Of a stretch of DNA of 64,000 bases, positions 22,501-37,500 are shown one piece after another; within the stretch, counting starts at the first letter, position 1, and each line of letters begins with the position of its first letter. The translations under genes and the position numbers were made by a program. Origin of the DNA: Apus apus (Eukaryota > Chordata > Aves > Apodiformes > Apodidae); assembly GCF_020740795.1 (NCBI RefSeq), contig NC_067285.1, positions 109,455,652 to 109,519,651 of the forward strand, read 5' to 3'. Under the pieces are notes generated by a model. The model ran no database searches and had not been told where the DNA came from. It worked only from the letters and a program-made list of their open reading frames with translations.

Positions 22501-25500
22501 TCTGCAGGAAGGCTTTAAGGGTCCTAAAGCTGATGCTGGATTAAACAGGGAGGACTTTGTGCCCTGATAGCAGAGCACATCCTCACATCAGGCCCTGTGC
22601 TCATTATCTTTCATGTTTAACAGCACCCTCATGGGTGGCATATTCTAGGCCAGTGACCAGCAGTAAATCATTGATGTTCTCAGCTCAGCAACACACCAGC
22701 CTTGTGAAGATGAAAGACCCCCTAGATTTATTAGTAAATCTTATGGTGTTCGTAAATGCAAGTACTGCTCCCTAAGCTTGGCATTACAGCCAGTCCACCC
22801 TGTGTCCTACTCCAGATTGTGCTCCTGCAAGCTCTTGAGACTCCATCTTTGCCCTGTCTTCAGCTGTTTGGTATTCCTTGACAACCCTGAGCAGCTGAAA
22901 ATCCATTTGTGCCTTGCCACCTCAGATCTTCACTAATCCATGCTAAACATCTGTGCAGAGTCACTTGGACCAGGAAAGCCCCAAACCCACTAGGACTGGG
23001 GCTCTGTGCTGCTCTCTCCTTATGGTGGACAGACAGGAGACATGTACCATGACCAAAGGAAGGAGAAGAAGACATAAACCACTATGTGATGAAAAGATCT
23101 ACCTTGAACAAGACAGTTTTTTTGGTTTCCTCATGTAATTTCCAACACAGTGTCACAACTGCCAAGCACAATGCCTCCAGTACAGTTCCACCTTTGGCCC
23201 AGTGACAAAAATAGCTGACAAGCAAAGCTGCTTTGTAATCTATGGAAACACCTCTTGGTTTCAAGCAGCACAAACACAGGTTTCCCTGTGCAATCACTTT
23301 GATCTATCACTCTTATTCATTGTGGTACACCTGTGGTTTGCTCACTAGCAGAGCATTTCTGATGGATATTTTTATCCCCATGAGCATAAAAAAAGCTTAG
23401 GAGGGCAGTCAGGACAGCTCAGAGCCCTGCTCTCATTTGGTCCCTCTCACCTAAGGTTTTCCTAAGCCTCTCAGACGTGGTGGTGGCCACAGCTCCATTT
23501 TGTGTCCTGGCCCATGCGGGGCCCAGGAAAACCTTGGCGCTCAGGAGGGGTTTTACTTCAGCCAAACTGGGAGACTTTGCAGGCAGGTGAAACTCTCAAG
23601 CTGGTTCTTTGCCTTCACATTCTTCTACAAACTCATTAAGCATCTCCTTTCTGCTCAGCAAGTGTGTGGCTGGTGCTTCAGCATGGGCCAGACAGAACAA
23701 AACCAGGCGGAAGATCCTATGAACAGCAGCGGTGCTGAGGAGGAGCAGATGAGCTGCAGACAAGAGGGCTGAGGGCAGGGGAATGCTTTATTACTGGCCT
23801 CCTTTAAACAAAATATTTGTCTCTTTGGTGTGGCCAAACAGAAAAGCAGCTGCACTGGGCAAGTGTAGAAGGATTAACCTGGGTGAGATGTTTCTCTGTC
23901 CTCCCAAAAAATCTCAGGGGGTCTGTCCTCAGTGGGCGTGGGGAGCCCAGGGATGTAAAGCTGGCAGAACCCTTGCTGGGTGGAGCTGACCCTTCACCAA
24001 GGTCCTTCTGTCCTTCCAGCCTGACACATGTCATCTGCCACACCTGCTTCAAGCGGCAGGAGAAGCTCCACCGCTGCGGCCAGTGCAAGTTTGCCTTCTA
24101 CTGCGACAGGACCTGCCAGAGGGCGGCTTGGCTGAACCACAAAAATGAGTGCTCTGCCATCAAGAGGCATGGAAAGGCACCTTCCGAAAACATCCGGTGA
24201 GAGCTGCTCCCCAGGGGCTGAGCTGGCAGCCTGGGGACAGTGGGAGAGGACAGGGCATCCCTCCAGAGGGTGGTGAGGAAGAGCTGGGTGATTTGGATGG
24301 GGTGGAGGTGGGAGCTGGTTTGGGTAAGGCCAGGAGCATTCCTGAGCTCATGGGAGGGGGACCTGGAGGAGCATCTGGGATGCAATGGGGTCGTGTGCTT
24401 GCTTTTTGTTTTGGTGGTAGGGCCTAAAAATTCTACCACAGACAAATGTCATGAGGCTAAGTTTGCCTACAGGATACATTGATTTGGGCTCACATCCTGG
24501 TTCCATCATAAGAAAATGAGAGGAATCCCCAAGGAAATGGGAGCTGTTGTGGAGGGCCAGGGACCTGGGGGTCTGTAGCACTTCTCCAGCTGGGAACATG
24601 GATGCTGGGGCAAACCCCGGCATCTCCTTTTCCTTCAAAAGCCTCTGGATGGTGACCAAGCATCAGCCATCTGAAACTGATCCTATCTTTGTCTGTCTGC
24701 ACACAGAGAAGTTCAAAGAAGTGGAGAAGAAGAGACTCAGGGGGGATCTTACCACTCTCTACAAATATCTGAAGGGAAGTTTTAGTCAGATGGGGGTCGG
24801 GCTCTTCTTCCAGGCAATGAGTGACAGGACGAGAGGGCCTGGCCTGAAGCTGCACCAGGAGAGGCTTTTAGATTGGATATTAGGAAGCACTTCCTCATGG
24901 AGAGGGTGGTTAGACATTGGAATGGACTTCCCAGGGAAGTGGTGGAGGCACTATCCCTGGAAGGCTGGATATGGCAGCATTAGGTCATAGGCTTGACTTG
25001 ATGATCTCCGAGGTGTCCTTTCCAGCCTTGGTGATTCTGTGATTCTGTAATTTCTCAACCCACGATATTAACTGTGATGTCCTTCAGTCCCTCCCCTTGC
25101 ACTGGGTGGTGGTGCTAACACCTGGGGCTCTCTCCTGGCCAGGCTGGCTGCCCGCATCATGTGGAAGATAGAGAGGGAAGGCAGTGGGCTGGCGGAGGGC
25201 TGCCTGGTCTCCATCGATGACCTGCAGAACCACGTGGACAGCTTTGATGAGGAGGAGAAGAAGGAGCTCCGCGTGGATGTGGAGAACTTCCTCGAGTTTT
25301 GGCCACCCCAGAGCCAGCAGTTCGGCGTGCAGTTCATCTCCCACATCTTTGGGGTGGTACGTCCAGGGGGGTGGGAGAGCAAACAGGGGGCAGCTCTTGA
25401 TGCCAGCTCCCCAAGATAAAGTCTCCAACTGGCCTGAGTTGAGGGTGCCCGAGTTCATCCCTCTCTTGCCCAGAAGATGCCATAGGGGTTGGGATAGCCG

Positions 25501-28500
25501 AGACTGGCATTTGTGGCAGGTGTTTGAATCCTGCCACGTTCTCCATCTGCATCTTCTGCACTGGCACTGGGAAACTGAGGCACAGCAAGGGCAAGGTCTG
25601 ACACCTTTTATCTGTCTAAACATGCAGGCAAGTGGCTCACTGAACCATGGGTGCTGTGCTGTCATCACAAGTCCCACCCTCTGCACCTCAGGGAGCTAAG
25701 AAAATTTAATTAAATATATGTTTAATAATGATATGTAGAGTATATTTTAATGTAACATAACTATTTTAATATATGCATTGATGTCTATTATATATTTTAT
25801 GCATTATATTTTTACATGTGTATATTCATATAAATAGGTAAAGATGCTAAATATATTTATTATTACCCATTTCTAACTTGCTAACTACCATTTTTTGTTC
25901 TCAGTGTAGCAGAGAGGGAAGTTCCCAGAAGCCAGTTCAGGCTGAGCTGCTCTGCCCCCAGCCCTGGTACAAGCTGGTGTGTCTTGGGCTGCACAAACCC
26001 CTCAGCTGAGGGACCAGGGGTGAGCTCAGCTGAGGAGCCCACTCTGCTCACAACTCTGCTGGTGGCCAGTGTGGCAACAAAGCTGTCCTTGACAGCCCTA
26101 GCACAGGGAGGGGACACAGCATCCTTTGGTACCCACCCCACAAGGAAAATCCAGTCCTCTGGGCTCAGGGAGACCTGTGTACTAGTGACCAACACAGCTT
26201 GCCTGTGCAGAAGTAAGGAAGCATAGATAAAGCACAGAATCAGTTAAGAAAGGAAATAAGAGAATTAACAGAGCAAAATAATGAGCAGCTGAGTTAATTA
26301 TTTCCTTTGGTGTATCCTGTTGCATTTTCTCTTTGCAAATATTTCCTTTGTTTATGTTTGTGACTAAAAACTGTTCCATTCCTATGTGATAATATATCAA
26401 AATATAATCATTTACTCTTGGCATATATCACCCAAAGCAGTCATTCTGAAAATTGTCTGGGACTCATATCAAACAGTAGTAATTGGTTTTTATAAGCTCT
26501 GGGGGCCCCTCCACAAATGTGACCAGGCTGAATGCAGCTCTCAAGGTTAATTTCTAACTGATACCTGTTTTAATAAGCCTGAACTTTGCTTTCTGCCTAG
26601 GCTCTCCTTAAATTGCCTCAGATTCATTTTCCTGTGACCTTTTTATGAATTATTTGCAGAAGGAATATAAGGAAATCAATGTATGGTCAAATCAAATTTA
26701 TCTTAGACATCTCAAGTGAATCTCAACAGCACATTTTCTGCAGCATTTACTCAGCTTTGCTCTGAGTTGGTCCACCTGCATGAGTCCTGCATTGCTTCTC
26801 TTCTGATGTTTTATCCCAACTAAAGATGTTGTTTCTACAATTACTTTCTGCAATAGGCACTGCTCCTTTCTCCTTAAAGTTTGGAGATGGGGGTGCTGGA
26901 GAGAAACCTCTTTTAAAGCATTGGTGGGACTTGAGAAAGCCTGAGTGTAGCCAAGTTCAGCTTCTTCTCCCTTAATGCTTCTTCCTGCCTATGTTTTGGG
27001 ACTAGATCAGCTGCAATGGGTTTACCCTCAGTGACCAAAGAGGACTGCAGGCTGTTGGTGTGGGAATCTTCCCCAACCTCTGCCAGGCCAACCATGACTG
27101 CTGGCCCAACTGTACCGTCATCTTCAACAATGGCAAGTGAGTGGATATTTCTTTCCTTGGGCACAGTGGAAATGCATCCAAATGGGCAACTCAGCAGACT
27201 CTGCTGACCCCACAGTGTCAGATCCTTGCCCCAGAAAATGTATTTATTCCTGTTTCCTTCTCTAGCTCAGGAAAAAAAAAAAAATCAAAAAAAATCAGGA
27301 TTTTCTTTCTCAAGAGGAGCTGTTTTCTCTCTCGTTATTGTTATTTAAAAAATTCTTGTCTGATGCACAAAAAAATTTACACGAATTGTGACCCCAAGCC
27401 CAGGGAACCAGAAAATATTTTTTCCCTGTTTTCTGTGAGTTTTGAAACCAGAATCAAAATAGACAGATAAAGTACCAGATCAACCCTTATAATGCGGGTT
27501 TATTTATAAATAGTTAAGGAACAATTACAGTTAAAATATTATTAAGATTATACTGAGTCCACAGTCCAAGATTTTCTTGTAATTAAAGCTTGCAATCACT
27601 GTCTTGTGATACACTATCACTAAAGCCTGTGTATCACTATCTGCTGATGTGTTTGTAACTATCTCTAACACAAGCCTTCATCCTTCCGAGAGGATACCAT
27701 CTTTATTAATTACTAATTAACTCCTTAGCAATGGGATCTTAATGACTCTTATCTGCAAACAGAGTCACGTGTGAGCGCAGGATGCCTTAATCTGCTGGGC
27801 ATTCCCTGTTCCCATCTAAGTCCTATCAGAAAACTTCTGTGGGACATATAAGAATGAAAAGAGATTAAGTGGGAAATTCAGGGATGTTTCAGCAGAGCTG
27901 GGGGTGGAGGTTGCTGGTCTCTATGCTCAGGGGAGCTTGTGGGAGGGATGCTCTGCTCTTCCCAACCTCCTCCCAGACCGGAACAGGTAGAACTGCTGCT
28001 GATCCAGCATGTTGTGTCGTGTGCAAGACATTAACTGTGGGAAACTGCTTGCCAGAAACTGCACATCTATGGTATTTTATCCAAATTTTCCACTTGGTCT
28101 TAAGATCTGATGAATTTCCATGCTATAATTTCATGGACCACCCTCCCTTTCTTTGACTAACACATTGTGCAGTCCAGTTCTCCCTGCTGGTTTTACCTGG
28201 TGAAACTACACCAGCTTTCACCAAGGAGCTGGAAAATGAGCAAAGAGAAAACAAAACTGCATTAGGATGGTTACCTTGGTGGGAAAGAGAGCCTGATCCA
28301 AAGTCAGATTGGAGTCCGTGCTCTGATATCCAGTTGCCCTGGATCAGATCCATAGTGGGAAAGTGGAGGAGGCCATCAGCAGAGATAGCAAGCCTGAAGT
28401 CTGAGTTTCTGGGGGGTAAGTAGAGGAATGGCATTTTGTTTGCCTGGCAGCTGGTCAAAGCTCCCACAGGTATCCTGTGACTGACTTGGAACTTAGCCAT

Positions 28501-31500
28501 CTTGTTATTGGCCAGGCAAATTATGAGGGTTTCTTGTCTTTCTGTGGAAACCTGATGATCGACCCCTGTTGTGGGAAAGGAGCTCTCGACCAGTGCTCAG
28601 GGCACAACACCAGACTTGAGGACCCACTAAACTCATCACACAGAGTACAGTCCTCGTTGTTGATATCCCAGCCTGATTTTCCTTTCAAGCTGTGTATGAA
28701 AGAGCATGACAACTCATGCTAGTGGAGACACTGCTGTGCAGGCCAGCTAAGCCTACTGCACCTGCCAAACATCAGAAGCAGGTTTTGTGTATCCCCTGGT
28801 TGAGACCACTCCTAAAATCACAGTCCCAGGACAGCTCTTGCCCAGATCCACTGTGGCCCAGTGATGGGCACTTCAGTTATGGCAGCTGCAAAGCAAAAGT
28901 GAAGCTCTCCATGCAGTGAGACATGAGCCAGGCACTGGGAGCCCCCTCACCCCCTGTCAGGATGATCCCTCAATGCCCCACACCGTGTACCCATTCTTTT
29001 AAAATTGTACTTGTGCCAGCAACTGTGTAAACTGGAGATTTTTGTTTTGTCTTTCAGTCATGAGGCTGTAAGATCAATGTTCCACACACAGATGAGGTGG
29101 GTCAGTCTTGAAAGTATCATCCTTCCCCCTTGCCCTGTACCCCTCATGCCCCATATTAATGGAAAAGTTTCAAACAGCCCAAGGGGCTCCTTCTGTTTGT
29201 AGAAAATTTGACTTTCCCAATTTTCTGAAAATCTGTTCCTCCCCTGTGTAAAACCCCACTAAACCCAAACCTCACTTAACCCTGCATTTTGTAGTAAATT
29301 AAAATGATAGTGGTAATACTGCATCTGTGTCCCCCATGGTAAATTTGCTCCCTTCCCACCCTCTCCCTTGGCTTCCTCCCTGCCAGTATTTCCCCTCTCC
29401 ACTTCTCATTTCTCCTCCCCTGACTACGGCAAGAGCATGAAAGTCAGAACAAGGTCTCTCTAATCTCGTGCAGCCCAAAATAAAACCTTGCATATTAGGA
29501 GATGAGAAATGATTGCATTACTGACACACTAAAGTTCTGCAACAGACGGTACCCATTGAATGCGTTGACTGCAGTAGCAGTACCCTGAGATGTAGGTTTC
29601 ATCCTTTTAAACCCTAATACCTGATTAATATTTTAGCTTTTAATGATGCCACTGTTACCTGATACAGTCTAAAGAAATCACTACAGGGTGTGCAAAAAAA
29701 CAAGAAGAAATTCTCTGCTTAGCTTACTGTGCTTGGTATATTGTGGTCTGTCCTGTTAAAGACACGATGTTGTCTTTAAACTTTAATTTCAAGCAAACAC
29801 TGAACTTCCTCAGTGAAATATGTTTGAAACCCTCTTCTTCTCCATTTACACTTACTCAAGGCATTATAGATAGGACCATAAAAACAGGCAAATGAGTTTC
29901 ACTGCTGATTAGAGTTGCTATTTTGGGGCAATTTGAGTTTTGTGCCTGTGGTGTGTGCTTTGAGGTCCTGGGTACTTGGGGCAGAGACTGGGGAAAGAGC
30001 ACGGGACAAGCTCTCGGCTGGCAGCGTTTCTTTAACTATAGCATTTAAACTATGCCACGTGTTTCCAGGCTTATCCCAAACACTTCCAATCCCCTCCACA
30101 CAAGGGATGGCTGCTTAAAATACACCTATGGTGCTTAGGCTGTCAGGGGCATCATGAAAGTCAGAGGCTTGGTTTTACTTCTCTGGTTGCATGACTCACT
30201 TTAACCAGGATCCCACTAAGTCTGAGCAGGAATGTCTGTACATGTAAACCTTTCTGATGGGAATTGCTCTTTTTCAGGCACTTTCTCCTGGAGTAGCAGG
30301 TTGCACCTTTCCCTAACTGGCATTTTCCTGTGGTTGTGACATAACTAATAGCTGCCCTTGGTGATGATGGCATGTTTAGTGATAATTTTCTGTATGAAAT
30401 CTGCTGTTGATGTGATCTAACACCCAGAGAAGGTCAAGATCAGCCTTGGGGAGTAGTTTTCACAGCAGCTTTAGCACAGCTGTAAGGCTCAGAGCTATGC
30501 CCTTGGTGCTGAGAGCTTGTCATGGCAATTACACAGGAAGTACAATCCCCTTGCAGAAATAAGGTCACACAGGAAAAGTCATGTGAGAAGATGTCATGTC
30601 CTCCCCAAAATACTTTTAATACACCTGGTGAGACCTTTGGCTTCTATTCCACCTCTGCCTTTGGTGAGACCTTCATTGGGTCCCATCTGAAGCCCCACTT
30701 GTTCAGGTGGGAGCCAGCAGGTCCTCTCCAGGTCCATCTTGTAGCAGGTGTGTACGTCAAAGACGCTGTTGAGCTCAGCAGGAGGAGGATCAAGGCAGAG
30801 GCTGCCCCTGGTGAGGGAATCTCAGGACTGATGTAGACACTGTAGTGCAGTGGTAGGGTGGAGCTCAGACCATGGGACTGGCCTCATTTTTATAACATGT
30901 GAGTATGTCTAGCTGCAAAAATATGTCTAACCAACTAACCAGTTTAAGCAGAGACCTGAAGGTCACTGGTCTCAAGTGAATTATTTCTAACTGTGGGTAG
31001 GGTCATTGGCAGCTGGGGGAATAGAAGGGTACAGAAGCACCACCTTGCAGTTGGTGTTTGGTGGAGCTTTTTCACACTCTGGCCAAATTTTTCAGCCAGT
31101 TGTGCTTGTCCAGGTTTCCTGACTGAGATGGCCCAGAGTAGCTGGGAGATTTAACTTGTAGAGTGAAACAGCAAGGGAAGTTTTGAGTGCCCGCAGTATT
31201 TAAGATCTTTTGCAGGGAAAGACATGCCAGAAAGGCAGGTGCAAAGATCTGGCTTTCCAAAAGCCCCTCATTAAGGATTTGCTGTGGATTTTGGCTTAGT
31301 AACAGAGACTGGTGGTTTCCTTGTGTTTAATATTAGCAATACCAGATCAAATGTGCTATATATATATATAAAAGGCAATTTCCAGATAATTGTTTCTAAG
31401 CCTTTAGGTACAGATGCACAGACAGGGTGAGGATGTTTCTTACCCAGCACCCAGAAGAATTTTGTTGTAACTTTTCAGAGTGAAAATGATACCGAAAGCA

Positions 31501-34500
31501 GCACAGCTTGGGAACTGGGAGTCTAGCCAGTGATGTGGGGGTAGCATGCAAAGCAGTACTTAAAATAAGACCCAAAGTACAAACTCAGCATTTTGCAAGG
31601 TTGGGTTGGGTATTTCTGCTCACACAGGGTTTCCTTCTGCTGAGATCTCCTGCAACACAGTAAAAGTTCATCACAGAATCACAGAATCTTAGGTCGTCTT
31701 TATGTCTAGGTCCAGCCCTCATCTGGAGAAACTGATGGAGTCCTGATCTGTTTATAGCTCAGACCCTTATACATCCCTGCCAGGCACTTGCAGAGGGGCA
31801 GAAGAAACTGGTGTGACCATGTTTTTACTTTGTATTCAGGTAACCAGACAGCTGCCCATCTCTGCACTGCCTCCCTGAAGAGCTGAAGCAGTACCCTGGG
31901 GCAAGGGCTCACCTCTGCACGGCAGGGGCAGGTCATAGGGTTTGTCCCTGATGGCTCTGTGGCTGCACCTTTGCTTCTGCTGCTTCTCCAAGTCCACATC
32001 TTGTCTCCTTTGCACCCAGGATCGAGCTGCGGGCACTGAGCAAGATTTCTCCAGGGGATGAGCTGACTGTTTCCTACGTGGATTTCCTCAACGTGAGTGA
32101 GGAGCGGCGGAAGCAGCTGAAGAAGCAGTATTACTTTGACTGCACCTGTGAGCACTGCAAGAAACAGATCAAGGATGACCTGATGCTGGCAGTGAAGGAG
32201 GGGGGAAGCAAGGTATGGTGTCCAAACCCAGAGGCAGTTGCATCTCCTCCACCAAGGCATCTGTGTGTCTCTGTGACCCCAGCTCCCCAGCCTGGGGACA
32301 CGCTTAATAGCAACACAGACAGATCTTGGCAGAAGCTTGAGTGACCAATGTGAAAAATGAAAACAGAACTGAACCTTGATTGAGCACAACACCAATTCGA
32401 ACCCACTTTGCAAGGCTAATTGAATCCCTATTGTGCATATATTGCACAGTTTTTAATTTAAAAAAGCCCACAAAAGTTGCCTTTAACTCTAACCTAACAG
32501 TCCATCCACAGGCAGAATGCTAAAGTGGGTCTAGAAAATCAGGTCCAGAATATTAGGTTTAGGAGCTGAGAGAAATGCTGGTGTTTAGGTTGTGGGTTTT
32601 TTTGAGGAACTGAAAGGGAAGCAAAGTTTTGAACACCAGAAAGGAAAATGTGTTGTAGGTGATTAGTGGTGGCAGGACTCAGCAGCACTGCTGAAGCTGT
32701 AGGGTTTGTAAAACTTGTACCATCACATTGTCTCCAGGAAGGTGGGAAGCCTGCACTTCCAGTCTCTCACTTCAAAGGCCTGTCACATGGAATTTGTACC
32801 ATCTCTTGACAGTTGTGCATGGTTGCTGTGGGCAGACTGACTGTGAAGCATTAACATGTTTGACCATTCATTTTTAAGTGATCTGTGTTTTCCTTGGAGG
32901 TTTCACAAGTCATGGAGTGGGAGGGTGTAAGGCTGTGTCTTGCTGTTGGCAGTGGGATGTGTTGCTGGGCCAGGAGCTCCAGTTTATTAGCATGCTGGTA
33001 GCTCTAAGAGTTTCTTTTTGATTCCTCTGCCCAAGGATATAATTGCTCATGTATTTTGTCCTTCATGGCAGAGTTAGCTTAGGGGGTTTCTACTCCTGCA
33101 AGCTTTACAGAATGTGTAAGGGAAGGCAAGGCAAGGCAGGGCAAGAGCATTTTAATGTATTACCAAGTAGTTGATCTACACTATGAGTCACTCATGGGGC
33201 AGGATCAAACAGAAAAGGTGAAGAACCATGACCTCTTAGATCAGCATTGCCACCAGGAGAGGCCCAGGGAGCTGCACCTTCCTGGCAATGAGTACGAAAC
33301 GTCAGCTTCCAGCTCAGGAGAGTCACTAGAAATCCAAGCTCAGTCCTGTGACTCTTCTTCCATACCAGTAGTGCTCAGGAAAGGCTGGAAATTGCAAAGC
33401 AAACGTCTCTACTTCAGAAAGTTTTGGAGATACGGGATCAAACTGGTATCAGGAAGCTCCCATGGGAAGTAGGACATGGTTTTGCTAAATGAAACATTTT
33501 ACTTGTTGGGTTCCCCACAAGAGCAAAAGACCCTGCTATATGATCCCATTACTAAATTATCAAGCTTCATCCTAAAGCTAATCCTGAGTGCCAAACCTCC
33601 CCACTTCTAATGTAAAGCTCAGTCCTCTGATGCAGAAGCCTTTTCATCTCATTTTCTGCAGAAGTATTTTTGAACACCTCCTCCAGTGGATGGCATAACA
33701 AAACCTCAGCTCTCATTCAGTACCTGCTATCAAGCCTTGCCTGAGCAGTGAGATGCACCATCCCCTTTTCAATGAGCATTCAAGGTGCTCTACAGCACGC
33801 AGCAGGAAGATGTGCACTTCCACAGAGTCACAGAATCATAGAACGGTGGGGCTTGGAAGGGACCTCTGGAGATCACCTAGTCCAGCCCTCCTGCTAGAGC
33901 AGGATCCCCTAGAGCAGGTTACACAGGAACACATCCAAGCAGGCTTTGAATATCACCAAGGATGGAGACTGCACAACCTCCCTGGGCAGCTTGTTCCAGG
34001 GCTCTGTTACTCAGAGTAGAGAAGTACTTTCTCATATTCCCCTGAAATCTCCTGCATACCAGTTTGTGACCAGTACCCATTGTCCTGTCACTTTTGGATA
34101 CATGTCCTCCACAATCTGAAGTGCTTGTATAGAAAAAGCCTGTAACCATGCAAGGTGCCTGATTTCAGCTATAAAAAATACACTCCATCCAGAGACAATC
34201 GGTATCCAGCCTGACCTCACCCGCAGAGCACGTCCTATGGCATTTCCTGGATTCAGGTCCACCTGCCTGGGAGCAGCAACGTTCCCAGCTGCCTGGAAAA
34301 AGTGCTATGAATATGTTCAAGATTGACAGCTTCCATCCTCAACAGCTGCTCTGACCTCCAGCCCCTCACCCTTTCCAAACAGTAGCAAAGTTCCCATTGT
34401 TCATAATGGCAACAGGCTTACGGATCTAATAAATTCAGAAGAGGATTTTTATTGGACAAAGCTGCTGTGGAAGTGCTGGTTCAAATATCTATTTCAGGAG

Positions 34501-37500
34501 TCTTTGCTCAGGCATAGAGATGTGATTTGCACTGATGTTAACATTGTCTTTGTGTGAGCTCTGCACACCAGGACACCCTGCATGCTGCTCAGACAGCTGC
34601 CAAAATCTGATTAGCTACCATAGCTTCAGTCTAATAATATAGAACAATAAATCATAACACATACATATGTATCCATAAATACATATGGGGTACATGGCTC
34701 TGAATAGCTGCTGCTTATCCTTCCACCCTACATTTTCAACAGCTTTCCTCAACTATCTGAATTTCACAAATTCCTCAAAAATCTGACTGACTGGTTGTGG
34801 GAAAAAAAGACAACAGGATAGTCCCACTGTCCTGACTCCAAGTCTTTGCATCCTTCATTGCACTGTTGGGTCTCTCCTTTTGATCCACACACAGAGGTCC
34901 TGCCTGGCTGCTGGCCACATGCTGATGCTCTGGCTCTAGCATGTGTCTCCAGACCAGGTTCTTCCTGCAAGCTCCTGGAGTCATGAGATTGTGGGCTGAT
35001 TTCAGATTTCCCATTTATGAAAAGGAAGGTCGTGATAGCTAGAATAGTTTGAAAATATAAACTTGAGAGGCTCAGAAAAGTGAAAGATAAAGGATTGTGC
35101 TGGATATAATGTTATATTTCAACATTAAATTCTAACCCATTTAGAAGGTGGTTAGTGTTTTGCCAGGCATGCTTAGATGTGCCTCGTGCCCTCAAATACA
35201 CAGTGAAATCCAAACTTCCTTGGGCTGTATGGGGAAAACACATTTCACTCTTGACACAGCTGAAATCAGAGGTCAACCATCTCATGGTCACTGGGTGTAA
35301 TGACAGCATTTCTCAGGGTGGGTAACATTTGGTAATCTTTGCTATCCTTTTCCACCCATCTCTCATTCAGGGGCCTCATTTTTCTCAAGCAGCTTCACCA
35401 GGAGCACCAAATACACATCCACTGGTGACTTTCACAGCCTTTTTGGTGTCCTGTGAGACCTCGCAGTAGCAGGGTCAATTCTGTCCCTTCTCCAGAGGTG
35501 AGGAGAAGGGGGAAGAGTCCAGGAACCCAGTTCTTCCTGCCAGGTGTACATGACCACAACCCTGATGAGCGATGCTCTTGCTGAAGTCAGCAGGAACTTC
35601 ACCTCTCAACTTGGCAGCAGGAGCATTTCAGCCCAGCCTTGGGCAGCTCTCAGGAGGCACACTGGGATATACAGTGAGTGGTAGGAAGGGAGTATGTGGT
35701 GTGGGAAGCACCTCAGTGAGCTGATTTGGGTTCCTAGACTGGGGAACAAGCATCCCTTCAACCAGAGTATTTTGGAGTGCATCAGACGTGTGTGTTTTCC
35801 TCACCAGTTTTTCTGACTTTGCCCCCAGCCCTCTGCAGAGACAGTGAAGGAGGTCATCCAGTTCTCCAAGGACACACTGGAGAAGATCAACAAGGCCCGC
35901 ATGGAGGGACTTTACCACGAAGTGAGTCCTGGCACTTCTGCTCTCTTGCTGTACACACACTGCCAGGGAAAGCAGGTCTTGTCCCTCCTTATGTTGATGA
36001 TTTAATGATGAAACAACCCCTCTGTTGCTGTAACCTGAATGTTCCCATGTGCTTCCTGCCCTCTTGGCAGCTCCAGTTGCAAAAGCTGACACTGGTTTCT
36101 GCCCTCTGTAAAGCACAGTAGTGTCTGAGAGAACATCTGAGCCTGGTTTCTTTCATAGTGCTGATACAAGGAGGTTCAAGTGACTTCCAACACCCCCAGC
36201 TGACACAGGTATTGAACCAATGGCAAAAAACCTCAGTTACAGGGCAAGTGTAATGAGTTATCCCTGCCAGGCAGCCTCATAGAAAGGAGAATGGTGGGTT
36301 GGGAGAGAGACACAACAGTCAGGAGACTTGCCACATGCATTAAGCTCTGGGTTATGTTTGCCTCTGGGTTGGAACTTACTTTGGGAAAAGGCTGAAGACC
36401 CCAGAGCAGAGATCTGGACGTTGGGTCAGGGCTAAGTGCAGCCAAGACACAGCTGAGCAGACAGGCATGGGACAGTGCAGCTGCGTGTCCTCAGCCCCCT
36501 GGGGTCATTGAGATCAGTCATTGCTTCAAGTGCTTCTAGGAGGTGGGGTGGATGGTGTTGGGGTATAAGAATCCTGTAGGCACTTGGTCTCATAAAACTT
36601 GGTCTTTCTTCTCCTGAACAGTAGGCATCACTTTTTCCTCACCAGTTTTAGAATCATAGCATCCTAGAATGGTTTGGTTTGGAAGGGACTTTAAAGATCA
36701 TCCAGTTCCAAGCCCCCTGCATGGGCAGGGACACCTCCCACTAGACCAGGTTGCTCAGAGCCCCATCCAGCCCGGCCTTCAATTGTTCCAGTGACGGGAC
36801 AGCCACAATTTCCCTGGGCAGCCTGTTCCAGTGTCTCACCACTCTTAAACTGAAGAATTTCCACCTGATCTCTGACCTAAATCTCCCCTCTTCCAGTTTA
36901 AAGCCATTACCCCTTGTCCTCTCGCTACATGCCCTTGTAAAAAGCCCCTCCCTAGTTTTCCTGTAGCCCCTTCAGGCACTGGAAGGTGCTCTAAGGTCTC
37001 CCTGGAGCCTTCTCTTCTCCAGACTGAACAGCCCCAACTCTCTCAGCCTGTCTTCATAGGAGAAGCCCTCGAATAATTTTTGTGGCCCTCCTCTGTACTT
37101 GATCCAACAGTTCCATATCGTTCTTATATTGAGGATCCAGAACTGGGTACAGTAATGAACGTACGCCTGGGAGAGGAAGATCTGAGCACCAATAATTTTG
37201 CTAGGTGGATATTCTTCAACAAATGAAAGCACATCTTATCTTCCTCAACCTTAAAGGAGACTGACTTGTCTCTAGGACTGTGACATATGGACCATGTGAC
37301 CCACAGGGCTTTGGTGTGGCACCTTTGGGCCTAAAGCTGCTCTGACTTTCCCTTCTTCTCCCTGCTTCCTCTGAGCACAGGTGGTGAAGATGTGCCGTGA
37401 GTGCCTGAAGAAACAGGAGCCAGTGCTGGGGGACACGAACATCTACCTCCTGAGGATCTTCAGCATTGCCTCCGAGGTGCTCTCCTACCTCCAGATGTTT

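Larger units (their letters stand above)
13513..24019 (+). other. SMYD1: SMYD1 intron 1 (10.5 kb)
   Basis: This is the longest intron of the gene and the usual place for muscle enhancers, though no specific one can be shown. It contains a short CR1 tail (about 17,642-17,712), a (TA)n/(TG)-like tract at 21,640-21,665 and a MIR-like fragment near 21,770-21,820. I see no convincing alternative exon. Confidence 0.85.
25357..27005 (+). other. SMYD1: SMYD1 intron 3
   Basis: This 1.65-kb intron has a strongly AT-rich block at 25,695-25,880 and a MIR-like scrap at 25,570-25,605. No exon is seen. Confidence 0.8.
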
